A stretch of DNA of 64,000 nucleotides from Tetracladium setigerum (Eukaryota > Ascomycota > Leotiomycetes > Helotiales): contig PZJY01000013.1 of the NCBI GenBank assembly GCA_031472005.1, positions 682,001-746,000 of the forward strand. Reading direction: 5' to 3'. The position numbers were made by a program, and so were the translations under genes. Numbering within the stretch: position 1 is the stretch's first letter; every line of letters begins with the position of its first letter. Below are positions 58,427-64,000 of this stretch, piece after piece. The notes beneath the pieces were generated by a model. That model saw nothing but the letters and a program-made list of their open reading frames with translations. It was not told where the DNA came from and searched no databases.

Positions 58427-59875
58427 ATGGCTATATTTAACTTCTTCGGAATGTCCGCATTGGGATTGCCACAGTGGCACTTCCATCATCTCGCTTGGGA
58501 GTTCATCCCCAACATCTCCATCTCCAATCTCCCCATCTTTTTCCCCATTTCTATTTTGATTTCCAAACTCTCCCCGCCTTTTGGCTTCGCTCCCAGAATG
58601 ACGGGCACCAACACTGCGACGCTGAGCATCACGACCGTCAACCACAGGACTCTCACGGACCTCCCGGACGAGCTCCTGCTTCAGATCTTGAAGTCACTCC
58701 CAGCTCAACGTGACTTGCACTCGCTGTGTCTCGTTAACCGCCGTCTTCACACGGTCTTCGACCCCGTTCTCTACAAGTCGATAGCCTTCGAGCAACCCCA
58801 TCACCATATCGCCTTCTCCGAGTCACTCAACCATCGACCCAGGAGAGGCTCGTTGATCCAGGAGGTGCGGCTGGAGTATCCGGGTCATGAGTTGGATGAG
58901 ATTATTTCGTTGAGAGATGGCTCCTACCAGCTCGACAACTTCTCCCACTCGGTCTCGCGAATGTCCAATCTCGAGAACCTCGAGATTTCCGTCCCAGACT
59001 CCCTGTTGCATGGAATTGGGACGCTCTTCAACGGTCCCTTCGATTTGGCCTGCCTGAAAACATGTGAGTTGTCATTTATTTTTTGGTGAGATTTGCCACT
59101 CGATGCTAATCGTACGATAGGTTCGCTTTTCTACCAACGTGATGATGGTGGTTATTGGGACCTCCAGGAAAATATTCATATTTTCAGTCACCCAACCCTG
59201 GAGACTTTGACCATTCGACGAGCCAAACTCGATCGACGCGGCTTCGAAAGTGTGGAACAACCATCGGAAACTTCTCTGACCGTCCTGCATCTCATAGAAT
59301 GCGACATCAACGATGAAGCCCTCTCAGAACTTCTTCTCTTCCCGGATGCGTTGAAGCATATTACTATGACTCAACTCGAGCACCCATCACCACCGCTTGA
59401 AGAGAGTTCTGACGACACGGAAGATTACATTCTAGCCTTGCGATCAGCTGACCATTCCCTCGAGAGCATCTCGATTGATTTCCCCACGCTCACTTCGGAG
59501 AATCCACTCAAGCTGAGAGCATTTGAAAGCCTCGTGTCACTGGAAATTCGACATCACCAACTCTTCGGCCAGTCCCGCCTTCATTCCATTGGTCTACCGC
59601 CATTCTTGGAAAGATTAAAGTTTTTGAATCGCGTGGACGAGGACGAAGCCCTATTGGATCTGTTGTGCTACACGATGGAGCAAAAGGATATCGTAGCCAG
59701 GAGACTGAAGGAGATGGTTGTGGCGGAGGGGGATGACGAAGGGGCATCTCACCTAAATTGGCGGAGGTTTGTAAGGGTTTGGAGGGGTTTCGCATTACGA
59801 CGTTTTAATGTGCGCAAATTGAGCGTTTGTAGGATATTGCACTGCACACTGGAGTTAATGGACACTGGACACTGA
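58427..59875 (+). CDS. F-box protein with leucine-rich-type C-terminal region
   Basis: Probable substrate receptor of an SCF ubiquitin ligase. Exons 58427-59063 and 59121-59875 (donor GTGAGT, acceptor GATAG; phase 1) encode 463 residues. The F-box is clear at about residues 75-120: LTDLPDELLLQILKSLPAQR followed by LCLVNRRLHTVFDPVLYKSI. After it come leucine-spaced segments (LENLEISVPDSLL, LETLTIRRAKL, LTVLHLIECDINDEALSELL, LVSLEIRHHQL), suggestive of a degenerate LRR solenoid. The first 57 residues are hydrophobic and atypical for F-box proteins. An in-frame ATG at 58598 (MTGTNTATL) would remove them and is at least as likely to be the true start. No partner or substrate can be inferred. Confidence 0.85.
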
Positions 59876-60944
59876 AAACTATACCCTGGGACGACAGCAA
59901 ATTGGTGCTGGTGGAGGCGGAGGGAGTATTATTTTTGCGATGGGAGGCACGGCAAAGATGATAGAATTATCTGGATTGTAGAAAGAGACGCTGTCGTTGT
60001 GGGGATGGCATAGAAACTAGATAGAAACCGTAACGGCTGTAGAAAATGGCATAGCTTGATCTCTTAGCCCTTCTTTTTATTGGGCCGTCTTGCGCTTTTT
60101 TCTATCCCCACGTTCCGATTGAGGTTCGATGTATTTGTGGAAGAGTTTTCATTGGGCTACTTTCTTGGGATACTTTCTTTGGCTACTTTGTTTGGGCTAG
60201 TTGCTCAAGTAAGCGGTCAAATCAAGACTAGAATGAATTTCATGAAAGGCAAGTTATGCCGAGCACATGTCTCCATTCATCTCTACCGCCGCACCGTCAG
60301 ATCTACATTGGTCCCAAGCCTTACTCCAAATAATGATCATTGTGATTCAAGGCGTCCAACAAGACCTTCACTACAAACAGACGGCGATATCACTTTCCAT
60401 CGCTTCTCCGACAAACCGCCTGTTGAACGATGAAGTGCCGTACTCTCCTTACAAGAATCATGTTCGATCGTCAGACCTTTGGAGCTAAGGCATAGAAGAT
60501 TTAAGCTTAATTCTGGCAGCTCAAACGTCGTTGGCTGGGCGCATTTTAGACTATGCTTTCCTGGGGCACAGATTGTTCAAGCCTGGTTGACGAAAGGGGG
60601 AGTAGCGGAAATTCAATTTATGGTCGAAAAGGACCAACCATAGACTCGATTGGAGAATCGAGCTACGATGCTTCTTAGGGCTATTAATTCTTTCGTTCTT
60701 TTTCTTCCTTGTGCTCTTCTTCTTCTTCCTCTCCCTCTCCTCTTCTTCCTCCTCTTTATCATACAAATCCCTTCACTGGAACATTTCGAGATTCCAACCA
60801 TATCACACATTAGACACTTGTTCTGTTTTTTATTAAACCGCCCAGTCTCAGCCCAAAAACATATCTTTTTTGGCCCATTGTGTACTGCGGCGAGGCGAGA
60901 TATATATTTATACGTCTACCAACAATTCGAACCGCACGACCAAC
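59876..60944. other. Intergenic region
   Basis: About 1.07 kb between two plus-strand genes. A CT-rich tract (about 60690-60765) sits roughly 200 bp upstream of the next gene, as in fungal promoters. No gene seen. Confidence 0.45.
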
Positions 60945-62123
60945 GATGGAGTACCTGCTGGGCCCCATCAACACCAATGTATCTGCCTCGGAAGAGGACA
61001 TCTCCCCCGGCACCGCCACCGAATCTCCAGAAAGAAGCCCTCCTGCCGGCAGTCCCACCGAGGATACAAGCTCCGAATCGTCGGAGGATGCAGAGCCACT
61101 CCTCACCCTACCCAAGAGAGAAACGCGCATCCAGGAATATCTTCAAAATACCACTTTATGTATGTATCAACCCTTTCAAGGGATAAGGGAAAGAAAGTAG
61201 GGCTGACATTAAACAACCACATACAGATATCACAAACCTCTCTCAAGACCGCACAACCCACTCCCCCTCCTAAACCGCACTATAACCACCACCCTCGCCA
61301 CCTGCAACTACGCTCTCGCCCTCTACACCACCCACCCCAACTCACCCTTCCTCCTACGACTTCACTTACAAATCCGCCGACAAAAGCTCCAAATCCAATC
61401 TCGCATCGCGCGTGAGAAGCGCTGCCTCCCCTCCGTCGCGAACTCGGCTCCTTACGTCTCTACGAACTCCTCTTAACATGGGGGTCCCTCCTCTGCCGCG
61501 TCTCACCCCCCTTTCAAAAACTCCTCATCGATTCCGGATTCTTGGACGCGAAATTACGCTGTGTAGGCGATGCGCCGGTGTGTGAGTTCACTAGTGAGAC
61601 GGTGGAGGAAGAGGCTGAGGAACTTCGCGCTTGGCAGTTAGAGAGTATGGGAATGAGTGAGAGAAGAGGTGGAGGACGTAGGTTGGTTCGGGCGGGTAAT
61701 GTTAATGGTCATGGTAATAAACCAGTGGATTATTATACGTCGCAGCTTGAAGAGGTGGCGAAGAGTCTTGGGATGGGATATATGAAGGCGAGGTGTTTGA
61801 TTAGGTTGTATACGGAGAATGAAGGCATTTTTGGTGATCCGATTGTTGCGAGGAAGTTGTTGAGTGGTGCGCATTGGGGCGTTTTTGTGAGCGAGTTGGT
61901 GAAGGATAGGGAGGTTGTGGAGGGGTTGTTGGGGATGTGTGGTGATGCGGGACTTGGGGGTTGGAGGGCCGTTGTGGGTGAGGCGTTTGGGATGTTGATC
62001 GATAGGTTCTTTGAGAAGGTGGATGCGAGGTGGAGTGTTAATAGAGGGTGCATGGTTGTGGATGAGTGGGTGGTGAGAGAGGAGTGGGAGAAGACGAGGA
62101 GTGTTAAGTTGGAAGAGATATAG
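60945..62123 (+). CDS. Uncharacterised protein, frame broken at one or two places
   Basis: I do not recognise the family. Exon 1 (from ATG 60945) encodes an acidic, Ser/Pro/Glu-rich N-terminus ending RIQEYLQNTTL. After an intron (donor GTATGT near 61159, acceptor ATACAG at 61226) the coding signal continues as NRTITTTLATCNYALALYTT, then RELGSLRLYELLLTWGSLLC, then DYYTSQLEEVAKSLGMGYMK and finally VDEWVVREEWEKTRSVKLEE with a TAG-type end at 62123. These blocks lie in different frames. Frame changes are needed at about 61261-61270 (C run; may instead be explained by an alternative donor GTATCA) and about 61411-61425. A GTGAGA...TGTAG intron could bridge the second but would discard a well-coded block. 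One missing base at each point restores a single frame. No membrane segments or motifs seen. Confidence 0.55.
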
Positions 62124-62455
62124 ATCACAAAGGCTTGTTTATTTGATTTTGGATATGTTCAACGTGAGGATTGATGTGTGGCGGGTGCGTAGATACTTCT
62201 GACAAGAATCGCAAACCAGAATCTTGAACATAACTCTGTATTCATGCGGCTTGCAAGTCGGCATTAACTTAATTGTCTCGCTTTTTCAAAACTTTCGTAT
62301 GATAGTGCTGGCCTCGCAATTGAGTGAATGTGCTTCTTGTGACAAAGAAAAAATACTTTAAAATAGTCCAAAGTTTACTTTTAGGAAGACAACCTAGCAA
62401 GACATAAATTGGGAATATGTTTTATTACTGTCGGACCTTAAAGGTACTAGCTGAT
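62124..62455. other. Convergent intergenic region
   Basis: 332 bp between stops of the uncharacterised gene (+) and Trm1 (-). AT-rich; holds both 3' UTRs. Confidence 0.5.
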
Positions 62456-64000
62456 CTAAGCCTTGCCTTTAGCACGATTCATTGGCCCCCAATTCTCGCG
62501 CGGATTAGCAGGGTATCTAACAATCGAGCGATCCCGCTTCTCCTTGCCCAAATTCTGATTGAAGACAACCTCCATCTTCTTCGGCTCGTCTTCTTTTGCG
62601 GCCTCCTCCTGCCCATTCTCACCCTCCTTCTCGCCATCCTTCTCTGCTGCTGTTTCATTTTTATCAAGCCCCAAGATATTATAACCTGCAGTACCCTTCC
62701 GAACAGCACCCTCCTTGACGGGCGATTTCTGCTTAACCCATTCTCTCATGACTTCCCAGATGAATTCCCACGGTGCATCTGTTTTGAAACTTCCAGCCTT
62801 GGTGTGACTTCGAGTCACTTGATAGCCTGCATGTCTCAGTGCGCCTTTCAAGGAGTTCTCATCTGGCGTAACGCAATGCACAACCTTTGATAGAACACCT
62901 GGGAGGAATAGAAACGGCACTGGATCGATCTCGGCTGGGTCATAACGACCAGTCTTCGATTTGGAGGTTGGTGAATCTGGGTTTTCGGGCGCGGGCATCA
63001 ATTCATCGAGGGCGAGAGTAAGCATACCTTCGATTCGAGTAGTGGTTTGATAGGTATCCTTTGATACGTTTGGAAGATCATCGAGGATCTTTTGGATGAA
63101 CTCTGAAGAATGCAGTGGTCCTGCCCACATCGGACCAGCCATGTGAGTCTTCATTCCGCAATGCTTACAGTTCTCGTTTACACTGGGTGCTTGCGAGAAA
63201 ACGTGTTTCCAGAAAAATCCGCTGCCTTTCTTGTTTTCTGCAAGCTTGTTTCGACCGACCATCTGAGTTGTCCAGGCGCTGCAACCATTGTCACAGTTAT
63301 AGACTACCATGGTCTTTCCAGCTAGGAATTTAACGTCGGATGGTGACTTGTGGACGCGGACGAACACTCGGGCGTAGAAATCGATTGAGAGTGAGAGGAG
63401 CGGTTCGATTGCCATGCCATACCGAGCTGCAGATGCGGCGATTGAGTGGAGAATGAGTCGGAGACCTCCCTCGTGGGAGTGTAAGCCTTTGATGGGAATA
63501 CCACCGTAGAGAGAGTATGCCTTTTCTGGGTAACCATTGGAGGCCCACACTCCAGCATCTGTGCATGTTACGCACAGAAGACCGCCGTCATCCCGAACCG
63601 ACTGAACGGCTGCATCCAGGAAGGGCGCTGCTGTACCATAAGGATCAAGATCAATGACATCGTACTTCTTGCTTGGCAGTACTTGCTTGCCTTTGTCGTC
63701 TTTGAAATTGTCTCCGATTAGAGAGTACATATGAGACATTGCATTTCCGGTTTTCACTTGGATCTTGTCCTCTAACTGATTGTGCTTAACGTTCATCGCA
63801 ATTGTCTTGGTAGCCTCGGGGAGCAGGTCATTTGCGGTGACTGAGGTAGTGAAGGGGATTTCCTGGGAGTATCGTAGGGCTCTGAGACCAGTCGCGGATA
63901 AGGCATCCAATATGGTGAAAGACGGCTTAGGAACAGGATTGATAGGTGTGTCATGCTGCTGTTCTGAAGTTCCAACCTTTGCATCTGTACTCTCGACTGT
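62456..64000 (-). CDS. TRM1: tRNA (guanine-26 N2)-dimethyltransferase Trm1, 5' end outside the window
   Basis: SAM-dependent enzyme that makes N2,N2-dimethylguanosine at position 26 of many cytosolic and mitochondrial tRNAs. The last 514 codons plus the stop are present without introns; the reading frame is open to base 64000, so the N-terminus (including any mitochondrial targeting signal) lies beyond the edge. Motifs: SAM motif ILDALSATGLRALRYS, VTANDLLPEATKTI, catalytic motif YDVIDLDPYGTAAPFLDAAV, then CTDAGVWASNGYPEKAYSLY. Two Cys pairs, CDNGC and CKHCG, form the C-terminal zinc-like site. The tail carries a long Lys/Glu-rich stretch (about 62565-62690) typical of fungal Trm1 and ends NRAKGKA. 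Assignment is confident. Confidence 0.96.
   Translation of the reverse strand, partial: TVESTDAKVGTSEQQHDTPINPVPKPSFTILDALSATGLRALRYSQEIPFTTSVTANDLLPEATKTIAMNVKHNQLEDKIQVKTGNAMSHMYSLIGDNFKDDKGKQVLPSKKYDVIDLDPYGTAAPFLDAAVQSVRDDGGLLCVTCTDAGVWASNGYPEKAYSLYGGIPIKGLHSHEGGLRLILHSIAASAARYGMAIEPLLSLSIDFYARVFVRVHKSPSDVKFLAGKTMVVYNCDNGCSAWTTQMVGRNKLAENKKGSGFFWKHVFSQAPSVNENCKHCGMKTHMAGPMWAGPLHSSEFIQKILDDLPNVSKDTYQTTTRIEGMLTLALDELMPAPENPDSPTSKSKTGRYDPAEIDPVPFLFLPGVLSKVVHCVTPDENSLKGALRHAGYQVTRSHTKAGSFKTDAPWEFIWEVMREWVKQKSPVKEGAVRKGTAGYNILGLDKNETAAEKDGEKEGENGQEEAAKEDEPKKMEVVFNQNLGKEKRDRSIVRYPANPRENWGPMNRAKGKA

Overview
This window is from the nuclear genome of a filamentous ascomycete. Genes carry short introns (mostly 45-130 bp) with GTRNGT donors and CTRAC branch motifs. 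Families typical of such fungi are present: Rho3, a DUF3433 membrane protein, a Zn2Cys6 factor with its own C-terminal domain, a PXB/DUF3818 protein, a secreted CVNH protein and a PL3 pectate lyase. A plant-associated Leotiomycete (Sclerotinia/Botrytis-like) is my guess from gene content; nothing in the window proves it. No rRNA, tRNA, CRISPR array or intact transposon was found.

Layout. 0-10 kb: phosducin-like co-chaperone (-), ribosomal protein eS27 (+), an uncharacterised four-exon gene (-), an aquaglyceroporin (-) and a PL3 pectate lyase (-). 10-24 kb is gene-sparse. It holds a small multi-pass membrane protein (-), an acidic hypothetical (-), a probable decayed gene (-), and two small secreted proteins on +: a 12-cysteine effector-like protein and a cyanovirin-N homology protein. 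24-34 kb: a large glycosylated membrane protein (-), a four-TM protein (+), an acyl-protein thioesterase (+) and a DUF3433 protein (+). 34-38 kb is non-coding apart from an unexplained duplicated ~205 bp element. 38-43 kb: Rho3 (+), a broken MYND/DUF4470 gene (+) and an HD phosphohydrolase (-). 44-45 kb: a SAF-domain dehydrogenase-like pseudogene (-) abuts a chimeric ORF (+) that starts with a transporter fragment. 45-64 kb is denser: YbjQ-type protein (-), Mgr2 (-), SLMAP-like FHA protein (+), Zn2Cys6 factor (+), PXB/DUF3818 protein (-), F-box protein (+), an uncharacterised gene (+), and Trm1 (-) running off the right edge.

The genes are mostly unlinked housekeeping and signalling functions. 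I see no biosynthetic cluster and no convincing new multi-gene system. The most notable whole-window signal is that at least four otherwise well-conserved genes (phosducin-like, DUF3433, YbjQ, Zn2Cys6 factor), and probably a fifth, are each put out of frame by one missing base in or beside a homopolymer. This looks like systematic homopolymer under-calling in the assembly rather than five independent pseudogenes. Other points of interest are the duplicated non-coding element at 34.5-35.1 kb, the pseudogene/chimera junction near 44.46 kb, the aquaporin with an altered second NPA box, and micro-exons in the Mgr2 gene.
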